A program made the translations under genes and the position numbers. A stretch of 64,000 nt of DNA from Lederbergia lenta NBRC 16444 (GTDB lineage: Bacteria; Bacillota; Bacilli; Bacillales; Bacillaceae_C), in the NCBI RefSeq assembly GCF_001591545.1, contig NZ_BCVC01000002.1, positions 1 to 64,000 on the forward strand, given 5' to 3'. Below, piece by piece: positions 45,046 to 55,038 of the stretch. Positions within the stretch are counted from its first letter, which is position 1, and every line of letters begins with the position of its first letter. The notes below the pieces were generated by a model. That model was not told the DNA's origin, ran no database searches, and worked only from the letters and a program-made list of their open reading frames with translations.

Positions 45046-46938
45046 CTATTTTGGTAATTTATTTAAAAAGCTATCTAATTTCGTTTGTTTCGAGAGTTCT
45101 TTAACTAGCTCACTTTGTTCACTTAACAGGGATATTTCATTAAAGAGTTGCTTAATTACTTGTTGTTCTTCATGAACAACAGCAAGTAAAAATACAAGAG
45201 ATACTTGTTCCTTTCCCCATTCAATCGGTTCTTTTAAAGTGGCTACAGCAATTCCAGAATGAAGAATATCTGATGGGTTTCCATGTGGAATTGCAATCGA
45301 GGATCCAATCGAAGTTGCTGACATTCTTTCTCTCAAAAGTGCGCTATGGATATATTCCCTTTTGACAAAGCCACGATCATGTAAAGAAGTTGCCAGTAAT
45401 TCAACAATCTCGTAGCGATGCTTTTGATCAACTTGTAAAAAAATAGAATCATCATCTATAAAATGAAGCAGAGTAGCATACTGATGTTGAGTATGTTTAT
45501 TTATTCCTTCATTTTTAATAAAGGCTTGTAAGCGATCTTGGTCAGCCGAATCAAATAAAGGAGAGATAACAATATGTGGTGCTGATACATTTGGCAAATC
45601 GATAGTAGAGATGATCATATCAAAATCTGTTGAAGCAAATTTATTTAAATCAGCTCTGCTAACGCAATGTTCAATCTGCAAATCTGAAATTTGGCGCTCA
45701 ATTCTTGATCTTAATAAATGAGACATACCAATTCCAAGATGACAAACGATAATTGCTCGCTTTTTCTGTGATACCATACGCTTTCTGCGCTCTACAGAAG
45801 CCTGGAAATGAAGAACAATATAGGCCGCTTCATCTTCTGGAAGCATCATAGAAAATAACTCGCTACATCTTTCAAGCGTTAAAATCACCATGCTGAACAT
45901 ATAAGGATACATCTTTTTAATTTCAGTTAACAATGGATTTTTAATCGGTAACTGATAAGAAAGCCGATTCAATACTGGTTCTAAATGAACAGAGAGTCCT
46001 TGAAATAGTGTAATGTCAGAAGTGAAATCAATTTTTGTTAACTGTGTCATTTGCTCAATAAGTTTCGTAACTAACTTTTCTAAGAAAGGGTTCTCTATTT
46101 CGTCTGCTGTCCTTTTTTTACCGCTTATTAAATGCCAAGCTAAGTAAATAATTTCGCTGTCAGGAATGCGGATCGCAAAGAATGGCTCAATTTCCAACAT
46201 TAATTGTTTGGCTTGTTTAAATTCTGCTTTTTCCGTTATTTCCATGTTTTGCTTAGGAAGTTGAATAGGACTTTTTTGTTTGATTCGTTTAATCATAATT
46301 AAAATATGAATGACTAAACGGTCGAATGTTTCATCTGTATAAGAAAAATCAGCTCGGTTTAATACAGTTTTCACGATGTTTACCTCTTGCTCTGGAAATA
46401 AACGGGTAATGGAGGTTTGTTCATAATCATGATTGCTAGCAAGTTGTGGAAGATGCGCCATAGCACTACGTCTTTTTGTTTCCGCTCCATCAAGAAATAC
46501 TCCGACTTTTTGTTTAGAATAAAGATTGATTTCGAAAGCTAGTAACCAATCAGCGATGATATCTAGGTCTTTTTTTACCGTTGTTTTATTTGTAAAATGT
46601 TTGTCCGCAAATTGTTGGAGTGTAAGGGGGTGCTGAGCCGTTAATAATTCGTAAGCTATATCGAAGATTCGCTCTTCACTCGATTTTTCCCATTTTGCTT
46701 GTAACAAATCCAATACTTGTTGACGATCCACTTCTGTCCCCTGTAAAAAAATACCGCGGCCTGGTTTTCGATGGAGGCGAATATTGGAATATGCCACAAA
46801 AAAATCAGTTATATCCTTTAGATCATTTCGCACTGTTTTTTCTGAGCATCCAACTTTCTCTGCTAACTGATCAACTAATGCATAGCGTTCAGTACTTGTT
46901 AATAATATTTTTATTAACTCAAACTGGCGTACATTCAC
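45046..46938 (-). CDS. manR: ManR-type PTS-regulated transcriptional activator
   Basis: 630 residues: N-terminal winged helix-turn-helix (VDQLAEKVGCSEKTVRNDL) and Mga-like region, two PTS regulation domains (about 170-390), an EIIB-like domain with Cys399 in VCHLGIGMS, and a C-terminal EIIA-like domain with His552 in IAIPHGNP. In this family the PTS phosphorylates the PRDs and the EII-like domains, so the activator reports mannose flux and general sugar status. It lies next to manP in the same order as in B. subtilis and should activate the manP promoter. The GTG start at 46938 follows AAGGGGGG. Confidence 0.87.
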   Translation of the reverse strand: MNVRQFELIKILLTSTERYALVDQLAEKVGCSEKTVRNDLKDITDFFVAYSNIRLHRKPGRGIFLQGTEVDRQQVLDLLQAKWEKSSEERIFDIAYELLTAQHPLTLQQFADKHFTNKTTVKKDLDIIADWLLAFEINLYSKQKVGVFLDGAETKRRSAMAHLPQLASNHDYEQTSITRLFPEQEVNIVKTVLNRADFSYTDETFDRLVIHILIMIKRIKQKSPIQLPKQNMEITEKAEFKQAKQLMLEIEPFFAIRIPDSEIIYLAWHLISGKKRTADEIENPFLEKLVTKLIEQMTQLTKIDFTSDITLFQGLSVHLEPVLNRLSYQLPIKNPLLTEIKKMYPYMFSMVILTLERCSELFSMMLPEDEAAYIVLHFQASVERRKRMVSQKKRAIIVCHLGIGMSHLLRSRIERQISDLQIEHCVSRADLNKFASTDFDMIISTIDLPNVSAPHIVISPLFDSADQDRLQAFIKNEGINKHTQHQYATLLHFIDDDSIFLQVDQKHRYEIVELLATSLHDRGFVKREYIHSALLRERMSATSIGSSIAIPHGNPSDILHSGIAVATLKEPIEWGKEQVSLVFLLAVVHEEQQVIKQLFNEISLLSEQSELVKELSKQTKLDSFLNKLPK

Positions 46939-47143
46939 TCATCACACCCCCCTTATTTTTATCTGTCAATAATTGATTATTAGTTATTATTATACATGTA
47001 CATTGTACTATGTACTAATGGAGAGCTTTTGCGCCTGTGGAAATCACAATATTTAAACAGTTTGAAAATATATTAAATATTATTAATCTTTATAGTATAC
47101 TAGGGGAGAATGAATTTTCAGGTGAAGAAAGGGGGATGACATA

Positions 47144-47467
47144 ATGAGAGTTAAATTAAGAAACGATGCTGGAGTTGTAAAAGACGTTAAAATTGGATTC
47201 AGTTGGACTACTTTTTTCTTTGGTTTTTTCCCGGCTTTATTTAGAGGCGATTTGAAGTGGGCTGCGATCATGTTTGTATCTTCGGTTGCTATCGGCTTAA
47301 TTACATTTGGTTTTGGTGGTTGGATTCCAGGTATTATATTTTCTTTTATTTATAATAATATTTACATAAAAGATCTACTAGAAAAAGGATATCGTCCTGC
47401 TGATGAACAGGCAGAAGCTGAACTTAAAAGCAGAGGCATCATTTCAGGTAACCAAGCAGTGTCTTAA
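47144..47467 (+). CDS. small membrane protein, unknown
   Basis: 107 residues. The segment FSWTTFFFGFFPALFRGDLKW followed by two or three hydrophobic stretches (about 25-75) is typical of a small membrane-protein family (DUF2628/HrgC-like) of unknown function. The C-terminus is polar and presumably cytoplasmic. AAAGGGGG precedes the ATG. It is a single gene ended by a strong terminator at 47471; no link to its neighbours is evident. Confidence 0.7.
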   Translation: MRVKLRNDAGVVKDVKIGFSWTTFFFGFFPALFRGDLKWAAIMFVSSVAIGLITFGFGGWIPGIIFSFIYNNIYIKDLLEKGYRPADEQAEAELKSRGIISGNQAVS

Positions 47468-47470
47468 TAA

Positions 47471-47514
47471 AAAGTAAGAGCCCAATACTCATTGATTGGG
47501 CTCTTACTTTTATT
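47471..47514 (+). terminator. Rho-independent terminator
   Basis: gtaagagcccaat pairs with attgggctcttac, followed by ttttatt. Confidence 0.85.
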
Positions 47515-47667
47515 ATGTGCCTCTTACATTTCCTCAAACAATCATTTGATAACCCCTCAAGCAATATTATCTTTTTATCTATATCAATATTCATGAATAG
47601 TCTGTCTTTCTTCTTATCATCCTGTGATAAAATAGAATCTAGTAAATAAGGTATCAGTGGTGATTGA

Positions 47668-48645
47668 ATGCTAAAAAAAGTAAATGTCATTCCAATTATT
47701 TTAATATTAGGTATTCTTATATCAATCGGATTTACTTGTTTTTATTTTATGAATGCGCTTCATTATAATGTTTCGACAGATCCTACAGAAAAAATAGTGG
47801 AACCAGATTTTCATTTTGTTCTTATTGTTCAAGAAATGGATAACCCTTATTTTTCTGATTTACTAAAGGGAGCTCGAGACGTCGCTAAGAAAAGCAATGT
47901 TTCTCTTGAATATATAGGGACGCAGCAAACGGATATTAATGAACATATTAAACTGATTGAGAAGGCAATCGCTTCAAAGGTAGATGGTATATTAACGCAA
48001 GGTCTATCTAACGCGGAGTTTGAACCTGTTATCCAAAAAGCATTGGATAAAGGGATTCCTGTTATTACGGTTGATACCGATTTGGAAAATAGTAATCGTA
48101 TTTCATATGTTGGAACAGATAATTATCAAGCAGGCTATATAGCTGGCCTTACGGTAATGGAGGAAACGAAGGATTCTGCCAATGTAGGGATTATTACAGG
48201 CAGCTTTCAATCAAATCAACACGAAAGAAGGGTACAGGGTTTTTTAGATGCAGTCGAATCAAATCCTAAAATCGAGGTATTGGCGATTGAAAGTTCTAAT
48301 TTAACTAGTATTCAGGGGACCGAAAAGACGTATCAGATGTTGAGGGATTATCCAACAATCAATGTTATTTATGGAACGAGTGCTCGAGATGGGATTGGTA
48401 TTGTTGGTGGTTTAGATATAGTGAAACCACAGTTGCCTGTTCGAGTATATACATTTGATGATTTAGAAGAAACGGTGAAGTTAATGAAAGATGATCGGAT
48501 TCATACGATTTTTCAGCAGCAGCCATATGATATGGGCTATAAAAGTCTCATGCTTTTACTTGATTTGATGAAAGGGAAGGAGATTAAATCTACATATTAT
48601 ACAGATATCCATATTTTGCGGAAAGAAGATGTCATAGATCAATAG
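47668..48645 (+). CDS. membrane-anchored sugar-binding sensor protein (XylFII-like)
   Basis: 325 residues. An N-terminal helix (about 7-29) has no lipobox and probably anchors the protein outside the membrane. The rest is a periplasmic-binding-protein fold of the ribose/galactose type (Peripla_BP_4: QEMDNPYFSDLLKGA, then GIPVITVDTDLE, YVGTDNYQAG). It is not next to a permease but is the first gene of a kinase/regulator operon. This is the arrangement of XylFII-LytS-YesN in Clostridium beijerinckii, where the binding protein hands the D-xylose signal to the kinase. Which sugar is sensed here is not known. Confidence 0.82.
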   Translation: MLKKVNVIPIILILGILISIGFTCFYFMNALHYNVSTDPTEKIVEPDFHFVLIVQEMDNPYFSDLLKGARDVAKKSNVSLEYIGTQQTDINEHIKLIEKAIASKVDGILTQGLSNAEFEPVIQKALDKGIPVITVDTDLENSNRISYVGTDNYQAGYIAGLTVMEETKDSANVGIITGSFQSNQHERRVQGFLDAVESNPKIEVLAIESSNLTSIQGTEKTYQMLRDYPTINVIYGTSARDGIGIVGGLDIVKPQLPVRVYTFDDLEETVKLMKDDRIHTIFQQQPYDMGYKSLMLLLDLMKGKEIKSTYYTDIHILRKEDVIDQ

Positions 48646-48662
48646 GTTAGGCGGATGCTGAA

Positions 48663-50105
48663 ATGTATAAAATAAAGACTAAATTAATGGTATTTTTTAT
48701 TCTATTATTTATTGTTTTAAACAGTTTATCGATCTTTTTATTTTATTCCCACAAGCAAACGATTAAACAATATGATCATATTCTTAATCGCTTTTTTATA
48801 TTGAACAATATATCAAAATCTACAAATGATTCTTATGAATCTATGAACCTGTACTTAAATTCTAATAGAAGCAGTGATTTAGACGATTATAATGATCACC
48901 GTTCAAAGTTAATTTCCTTTAATGAAAAAGTAGAAACAAGATTAGAGAGTAATCAAAATAACACGGTTCTTAGTAATTATAAAAATATGGTAGATAGCCT
49001 TGTACAAGAAAATGATTTAGCGATTAGAAATTTCTCGAAAGGTGATATTGAATCCTATTCGATGCAACAAAGAGAAGCATTAAAACTGCTAGGATTCATA
49101 CAAGAGGAAACATTGCTATTGTTAAATAATGAATTGACGGATTTACATTCTTTTTATGGAGCGATGAGTAAGAGAAATAGTTATATGAACTCGATGGGGA
49201 TCGCTATGTTTCTAGGCACGTTTTTAACTGGATTTTTATTCGCATATTTATTTAGTAATAGTATCACTAAGCCGATTTATCAGTTAACCTCAACTGCAAG
49301 GGAGATAGCAAAAGGAAAACTGGACGGAAAAGATATAAGGTCTTCAAGAAAAGATGAGCTTGGCTTTTTGACGCATACATTTAATCAGATGCGGGGTGAA
49401 CTTGATTATCTCGTTCGGCAAATAAAAGATAAATCAGAGCAGGAAAAGTTGTTAAAAGAAATGGAATTGAAAAGTTTACAGAGTCAAATTAATCCGCACT
49501 TTTTATTTAATACCCTTAATACTATTGCAAAGTCGGCATATCTTGAAGGTTCAGATCATATATCAAAGTTAATTACATCCCTTTCAAAATTATTGCGATA
49601 TAACTTAAGTCATATTGAAAAACCAGTGAGACTATTAGATGAAATTAATATTGTGAAAGAGTATTTTTTTATCCAAAAAACGAGGTTTGAGGAGAGAGTA
49701 CAATTCTCTATCAACATACCCGAAGAATGTTTGGCAGTACAAATGCCCATTCTTACTTTACAACCTCTTGTAGAGAACGCATTTATTCATGGGATTGAAC
49801 CGTTTGAAAAACAAGGGAAAATAGAGATTGAAGCATATTCAGAAAAGGGGAGTGTGATCGTCCTTATTCGTGACAATGGGATAGGCATTGACGAACATAG
49901 GATGAAAGTATTGATGGATCGCTCATTAGATAGAATACCAACATCTGAAGGTCATTCCACGGGGATTGGTATAAATAATGTGATGAAAAGATTAGAGATG
50001 TATTACCAAAGTGATCAAGTCTTTTCTGTTTTTTCTGAAGTAGGACAAGGGACTACGATTAAAATCAAATTATCAGATCAACCTGTGGGGGTATTCCATG
50101 ATTAA
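48663..50105 (+). CDS. sensor histidine kinase, LytS/YesM type
   Basis: 480 residues: TM1 (about 8-28), a helical extracellular part of about 145 residues with no Cache fold, TM2 (about 178-198), HAMP (about 200-252), the kinase domain with His279 in INPHFLFN and a GHKL ATPase (NAFIHGIEP, DNGIGI, GIGINNV). The small helical sensor fits a kinase that reads an accessory binding protein, here the product of the gene 17 bases upstream, rather than a ligand directly. The stop overlaps the response-regulator start by eight bases. Confidence 0.88.
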   Translation: MYKIKTKLMVFFILLFIVLNSLSIFLFYSHKQTIKQYDHILNRFFILNNISKSTNDSYESMNLYLNSNRSSDLDDYNDHRSKLISFNEKVETRLESNQNNTVLSNYKNMVDSLVQENDLAIRNFSKGDIESYSMQQREALKLLGFIQEETLLLLNNELTDLHSFYGAMSKRNSYMNSMGIAMFLGTFLTGFLFAYLFSNSITKPIYQLTSTAREIAKGKLDGKDIRSSRKDELGFLTHTFNQMRGELDYLVRQIKDKSEQEKLLKEMELKSLQSQINPHFLFNTLNTIAKSAYLEGSDHISKLITSLSKLLRYNLSHIEKPVRLLDEINIVKEYFFIQKTRFEERVQFSINIPEECLAVQMPILTLQPLVENAFIHGIEPFEKQGKIEIEAYSEKGSVIVLIRDNGIGIDEHRMKVLMDRSLDRIPTSEGHSTGIGINNVMKRLEMYYQSDQVFSVFSEVGQGTTIKIKLSDQPVGVFHD

Positions 50106-51669
50106 AATAATGATTGTTGATGATGAAAGAATCGAGCGGAAATCACTTCGGAAAACGATATGCGATGAGTATCAAGAAAATGTGGAGATCAAAGAGGCAG
50201 AGAATGGAAGAACTGCCATCATGATTGCCGAGGAATTTCGGCCAGATATCATTTTCATGGATATTAAAATGCCTGGAATTAATGGGATAGAAGCTGCACA
50301 AAAAATAAAAAATAGGAATAGTGACACTAAATTTATTATGGTGACAGCTTTTGATACTTTTGAATATGCAAGGGAAGTAATGAAAATTGGGGTCACTGAA
50401 TATTTATTGAAACCGAGCACCCAAGAGGAAGTACTAACATCACTTGAAAGTGTAATGAACGAAGTTAATAATTCACGAAACAAACGTCGTGAGGAAATTA
50501 CTTTAATTGATAATTATCGAAGGGCATTGTCGATCGTTCAATCAAAAGTAATTACCTCATTATTAATGGGTGAAATAGACGAAGGAGGCATATTGGATCT
50601 CCAGGATGGATGGGAGCAAGATTTTGAGAAAAAAAGTTTTGCGATGGTGTTCGATTTCAATAAAGAAGAAGGAGATGTAAAGACATTTACTGATCTTATT
50701 CAAAGGGAATTGGAACAATCTTTTTACAGAAGTTTTATTGGAACAATTGGGCATAATCGTTTGCCAGTGCTCATTCAGTTAAAAAGGGATGAGCGAATAG
50801 ATACACATACAATTAGAAGACGAGCATTGCTTTGCGGAAGAGGAATTGTTGCATCGTTTAGAAAACGATTTCCTGGCAATGACGTGAAAATAGGAATTGG
50901 CACAGCGTATGATGAAATCGAATCATTTGTACATTCTTATCATGAAGCTATCTATGCTTTGACTACTTCTACCAGCTCAAATTCTATTGTTTATTATAGT
51001 CAAGTTGTGAGGGAGAGAACGGAAGCAAACAGTTATCCATATCAGCTAGAAAACCGCCTTCTTGAGGCAATTACCACGGGGGAGAAAGAAGAATGTATCC
51101 AACTTTTTGATACCTACTTTTATGCAATTGAGAAGTATTGTAATCATTCATTAGAGGGCATAAAGCAAAAATTAACTGAGTTTAATATTGTATTGAATAG
51201 GCAAATGATTAATATAGAGCAGCATTTTCAAACTACTAATAATTATCTTCATACTACAAATTTATTAGAATTGCATCAAAAGACAAAAGAGGAATTGCTT
51301 CATGTTACACAATCAATTCAATCCATGTACCATACACATAAAAAAGATGTCATCATGATCACAAAGGAATATATGGAGAAAAATTATCATAAACCAATCA
51401 CGCTTGAAGAGGTAGGAGAAATGGTTCATCTGAGTCCACATTATTTTAGTAAAATGTTTAAAATAAGAACAGGTAGATCTTTTATCGACTATTTAACGGA
51501 TATAAGGGTAGAGCGGGCGAAGGAATTAATGCATACCCATGAAAAGAATATAAAGGAAATTTGTTATGCTGTTGGATATAACGATCCAAATTATTTTAGT
51601 CGTGTTTTTAAAAAGATGACTGGTTTTTCTCCAAGTGAATATCGACAGGAAGTACTTTCATCTAGCTGA
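50098..51669 (+). CDS. response regulator with AraC output, YesN type
   Basis: 523 residues. Receiver domain (1-125) with DDE(8-10), phospho-acceptor Asp55 in IIFMDIKMPG and Lys in YLLKPS. The long middle includes a degenerate GGDEF-like segment (VKIGIGTAYDEI, then SYHEAIYAL). The C-terminal AraC double helix-turn-helix (about 420-520) ends FSPSEYRQEV. It should be phosphorylated by the upstream kinase and activate the ChvE-type transporter operon 630 bases downstream. Overlapping start and stop codons show coupled translation. Confidence 0.9.
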   Translation: MIKIMIVDDERIERKSLRKTICDEYQENVEIKEAENGRTAIMIAEEFRPDIIFMDIKMPGINGIEAAQKIKNRNSDTKFIMVTAFDTFEYAREVMKIGVTEYLLKPSTQEEVLTSLESVMNEVNNSRNKRREEITLIDNYRRALSIVQSKVITSLLMGEIDEGGILDLQDGWEQDFEKKSFAMVFDFNKEEGDVKTFTDLIQRELEQSFYRSFIGTIGHNRLPVLIQLKRDERIDTHTIRRRALLCGRGIVASFRKRFPGNDVKIGIGTAYDEIESFVHSYHEAIYALTTSTSSNSIVYYSQVVRERTEANSYPYQLENRLLEAITTGEKEECIQLFDTYFYAIEKYCNHSLEGIKQKLTEFNIVLNRQMINIEQHFQTTNNYLHTTNLLELHQKTKEELLHVTQSIQSMYHTHKKDVIMITKEYMEKNYHKPITLEEVGEMVHLSPHYFSKMFKIRTGRSFIDYLTDIRVERAKELMHTHEKNIKEICYAVGYNDPNYFSRVFKKMTGFSPSEYRQEVLSSS

Positions 51670-51819
51670 AACATCTATCTACTAAGAGGGCACTGAAAAG
51701 GACCTCCTCATGCTAGGATCTATTAATACCGTTGATTTGCGCTCTATGCGGGCGCTTTTTTACCTGGAGTCAAGTGTTTTCTCAAATATTAAATTAAGTG
51801 AGTGTAAGAGTGGATCATC

Positions 51820-51944
51820 GTTGATTTCCGCTTCAGGATGTCGCTTCCCGGGGGCATGCGGTGAGCTTCCTCGTCGCTACACTCCTGCGGGATCTCACCT
51901 GTCATGCTGATCCCCTCGAAGTCGCCGCTCATGCTTCAATCAAC
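51820..51944 (-). repeat. Bacillaceae intergenic repeat, copy 2
   Basis: Reverse-orientation relative of 19215-19311. Read on the minus strand it contains gaggtgagat-like, cccgcaggag, tgtagcgacgagg and ccccgggaagcga blocks. It is flanked by terminators. Confidence 0.65.
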
Positions 51945-52072
51945 TTGGTTTTCCTTTTCCCTAGAGCCTTTTTGCTGTAACTGAATCACCCTATGATGAA
52001 TTGGCGTTACACCGATTCATCATATTAGGTAAAATGCTTCTTTCAAGAACATGCACACACATACGATGGCTG

Positions 52073-52111
52073 CAACCTTACGATACATACTCTGAGGTTG
52101 CTTTTTTATTG
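52073..52111 (+). terminator. Rho-independent terminator
   Basis: gcaacct pairs with aggttgc and is followed by ttttttatt. It separates the repeat region from the chvE promoter. Confidence 0.65.
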
Positions 52112-52236
52112 TTCTTAATAATGTTGAAGCAGCAAAATAATCCAGTTCAAAATGAAATAATGCTAGTTTTATTTCTACAACAATTGGAATCTAATAAAAG
52201 GACTAGGAAATGCAGAAGATCGTAAAAATGTACAGA

Positions 52237-52264
52237 TATAAAGCGCTACCAAAACTACTATAAT
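52237..52264 (+). promoter_or_regulatory. promoter of the ChvE operon with cre-like site
   Basis: TATAAT at 52259-52264 has no good -35, as expected for a promoter needing an activator such as the YesN-type regulator. TATAAAGCGCTACCA (52237-52251) resembles a cre box with two mismatches at its left end. Confidence 0.35.
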
Positions 52265-52298
52265 TAGAGGCATATAAAGTATATAGGGGGAAGCTAAG

Positions 52299-53369
52299 AT
52301 GAAGAAAATGCTATTAATCATTATATCCGTATTATTTTTAGCTGTAATGACTGCCTGTGGAGATAAAGAGTCTGCTGGTGGTGGAAGTGGGGAAGCTGGT
52401 TTCGTTGGTATAGCGATGCCGACCAAATCCTCCGAAAGATGGGTACATGACGGGGAGAATATGGTAAAGGAATTTAAAAGTTTAGGCTATAAAACTGTTT
52501 TGCAATATGCAGAAGATGTTGTAGAGAATCAGGTTTCACAAATTGAGAATATGATTACACAAGGTGTTGATGTACTTGTAATCGCTTCAATTGATGGTGA
52601 GGCATTAACGGATGTGCTTAATAAAGCTCATGATGAAGGTATTGAGGTTATAGCCTATGATCGTTTGATTAAAGGCAGTGAATACGTTAGCTATTATGCG
52701 ACATTCGATAATTTTCAAGTTGGTGTTTTACAAGGGACATATATTGCTGATGCTTTAGATTTAGAAAACGAAGCGGGTCCATTTAATATCGAATTATTCG
52801 GCGGATCTCCAGATGATAATAACGCATATTTCTTCTATGATGGCGCATTATCTGTATTACAACCATATATCGATGAAGGAAAGCTAGTTGTGAAAAGTGG
52901 TCAGATGGGCATGGATAAGGTCTCAACAATGCGTTGGGATGCAGCACTTGCACAGGCGAGAATGGATAATTTATTAAGTACTTACTATACAGACGAAGAA
53001 GTGGATGCCGTTTTATCTCCATTTGACGGAATTAGTATTGGGGTTATATCGGCATTAAAAAATATCGGTTATAAAGAATTGCCAATTGTCACAGGTCAAG
53101 ATGCAGAGTTAGCGTCTGTAAAATCGATTGTAGCTGGCGAACAAACAGCAACTGTATTTAAAGATACAAGGGAATTGGCAAAAAAAGCTGTTGAAATGGT
53201 GAATGCAGTTTTAAAAGGTGAAGAAGCAGAAGTAAATGATACAGAAACATATGATAACGGGAAAAAAGTTGTACCATCCTATTTGCTAGAACCTATTTTA
53301 GTAGATATCAATAACTACGAAGAGATAATCATTGATGGCGGTTATTACACAGAAGAAGAAGTGAAGTAA
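52299..53369 (+). CDS. chvE: ChvE-like monosaccharide-binding lipoprotein
   Basis: 356 residues; signal peptide ending VMTAC with lipidated Cys20 and a Gly/Ser linker. The mature part follows ChvE of Agrobacterium block by block: [63 protein letters not shown] and [10 protein letters not shown]. ChvE binds aldoses such as galactose, arabinose, xylose and glucose, and in Agrobacterium also acts in sensing. Here it should feed the MmsA/MmsB importer. GGGGGAAGC precedes the ATG. Controlled in all likelihood by the three-component sensor upstream (inference). Confidence 0.92.
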   Translation: MKKMLLIIISVLFLAVMTACGDKESAGGGSGEAGFVGIAMPTKSSERWVHDGENMVKEFKSLGYKTVLQYAEDVVENQVSQIENMITQGVDVLVIASIDGEALTDVLNKAHDEGIEVIAYDRLIKGSEYVSYYATFDNFQVGVLQGTYIADALDLENEAGPFNIELFGGSPDDNNAYFFYDGALSVLQPYIDEGKLVVKSGQMGMDKVSTMRWDAALAQARMDNLLSTYYTDEEVDAVLSPFDGISIGVISALKNIGYKELPIVTGQDAELASVKSIVAGEQTATVFKDTRELAKKAVEMVNAVLKGEEAEVNDTETYDNGKKVVPSYLLEPILVDINNYEEIIIDGGYYTEEEVK

Positions 53370-53412
53370 TAAAGAAAAGCGCAAGCAACCGCTTAGCGAT
53401 GTATGGACTGGG

Positions 53413-53486
53413 CTCACAAGATGAGCTTTCATCTTGTGGGTCTAATCTAGATTTAGTGGCAGAACGTTGCTGCTAAATCTTTTATT
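53413..53486 (+). terminator. two intra-operon hairpins between chvE and mmsA
   Basis: First hairpin: ctcacaagatga/tcatcttgtggg (53413-53440) with loop gctt. Second: agatttag...gcag/ctgctaaatct (53449-53480), followed by tttatt. Together they probably cut transcription, leaving more binding protein than ATPase. Confidence 0.55.
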
Positions 53487-53505
53487 AAAAAGGTGTGGTG
53501 AAAAG

Positions 53506-55032
53506 ATGATGAAACAGGTCATATTAGAAATGAAAAACATCACGAAAGAATTCCCAGGTGTAAAAGCACTTGATGATGTTAGCTTACAAGTTATCCAGGG
53601 AGAGATTCATGCACTTTGCGGTGAAAATGGTGCAGGTAAATCTACCTTAATGAAAGTGTTGAGTGGTGTGTATCCATTTGGAACATATGAGGGCGATATT
53701 CTTTTTCAAAATAAAAGATGTGAATTTAAGGATATTCGTCAAAGTGAACAATTGGGTATTGTTATTATCCATCAAGAACTTGCGTTAATACCCGAATTAT
53801 CGATCGCGGAGAATATATTTCTTGGAAACGAACAAGCGAATAAAGGTGTTATTGACTGGAACGAAACAAAACGTAAAACAATTGAGCTTTTAAAAAAAGT
53901 CGGACTTAATGAATCACCTGATACTTTGATTAGTGATATTGGTGTTGGTAAGCAACAACTTGTTGAAATCGCCAAAGCCTTATCTAAAGATGTAAAGCTA
54001 CTAATTTTAGATGAACCGACAGCGGCATTGAATGAAAATGATAGTGAAAATTTGCTCGAGCTTTTACTAGAATTGAGAAAACAAGGAATTACAGCAATCA
54101 TTATATCTCATAAATTAAATGAAATTAAAAAAGTCGCAAATTCGGTAACGATTATTCGTGATGGGCAATCAATTGAAACAATTGGTACAGCTGACATTAC
54201 AGAAGACCGGATTATTAGAGGGATGGTTGGTAGAAGTTTATCTAATCGTTATCCAGATAGAAAGCCGAATATTGGGGAAATATTTTTTGAAGTGAAGAAT
54301 TGGAATGCGTATCACCCACTTCATGGTGACCGGCAAATTGCTAAAGACATAAATTTTCATGTCAAAAGGGGAGAGATTGTTGGTATTGCTGGGTTAATGG
54401 GTGCGGGACGAACAGAACTTGCCATGAGCATTTTTGGAAAGTCATATGGAAAAAAGATTAGTGGAGAAGTCATTAAAGATGGTAAACAGGTGCAATTAAC
54501 GGATGTATCGAAAGCAATTAATCAAGGTATCGCTTATGTAAGTGAGGATCGTAAAGAATACGGATTGATTTTGATGGATGATATTAAACAAAATATTACA
54601 CTTGCTAAATTAGAGAAGATTACAAAAAGGCAAGTGATTAATGAGTACGAGGAGTATGCGGAAGCTGAAAATTACCGAAAAAGGATGAACATAAAAACAC
54701 CGACAGTAACTCAAACAGTTGGGAATTTAAGCGGTGGTAATCAGCAAAAGGTTGTATTGAGTAAATGGATGTTTTCAGAGCCGGATCTCCTCATCTTAGA
54801 TGAACCAACACGTGGAATTGATGTTGGGGCAAAGTATGAAATTTACACGATTATTAATCAATTAGCCGATCAAGGAAAAGGAATATTAATCATTTCTTCT
54901 GAACTTCCTGAGATTATTGGCATGTGTGACAGAATTTATGTCATGAGTGAAGGCGAAATCACAGGCGAAGTAAGTCAGGAAAATGCGACTCAAGAAACGC
55001 TGATGAAGTATATGACAAATAGTAAGGGGTAA
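53506..55032 (+). CDS. mmsA: multiple-monosaccharide ABC importer ATPase
   Basis: 508 residues with two nucleotide-binding domains in tandem. Domain 1 has Walker [10 protein letters not shown], a signature-like [12 protein letters not shown] and Walker [13 protein letters not shown]. Domain 2 has a degenerate Walker A (GLMGAGRTE), signature [14 protein letters not shown] and Walker [15 protein letters not shown]. The asymmetry is normal for carbohydrate-uptake transporter 2 ATPases (MglA, RbsA, GguA). It energises MmsB. The ATG at 53506 follows aaggtgtggtgaaaag; the 13 residues upstream in frame come from a hairpin arm and are not counted. Confidence 0.92.
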   Translation: MMKQVILEMKNITKEFPGVKALDDVSLQVIQGEIHALCGENGAGKSTLMKVLSGVYPFGTYEGDILFQNKRCEFKDIRQSEQLGIVIIHQELALIPELSIAENIFLGNEQANKGVIDWNETKRKTIELLKKVGLNESPDTLISDIGVGKQQLVEIAKALSKDVKLLILDEPTAALNENDSENLLELLLELRKQGITAIIISHKLNEIKKVANSVTIIRDGQSIETIGTADITEDRIIRGMVGRSLSNRYPDRKPNIGEIFFEVKNWNAYHPLHGDRQIAKDINFHVKRGEIVGIAGLMGAGRTELAMSIFGKSYGKKISGEVIKDGKQVQLTDVSKAINQGIAYVSEDRKEYGLILMDDIKQNITLAKLEKITKRQVINEYEEYAEAENYRKRMNIKTPTVTQTVGNLSGGNQQKVVLSKWMFSEPDLLILDEPTRGIDVGAKYEIYTIINQLADQGKGILIISSELPEIIGMCDRIYVMSEGEITGEVSQENATQETLMKYMTNSKG

Positions 55033-55038
55033 TCAAGC

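Larger units (their letters stand above)
51670..52298. other. 629-base gap: two terminators, a repeat, the transporter promoter
   Basis: Terminator hairpins at about 51738-51763 (gcgc/gcgc, then t6) and 52073-52110 (gcaacct/aggttgc, then t6) bracket a GC-rich repeat (51820-51944) and a hairpin at about 51991-52021 (atgatgaat/attcatcat). The chvE promoter lies in the last 60 bases. No gene is seen. Confidence 0.55.
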
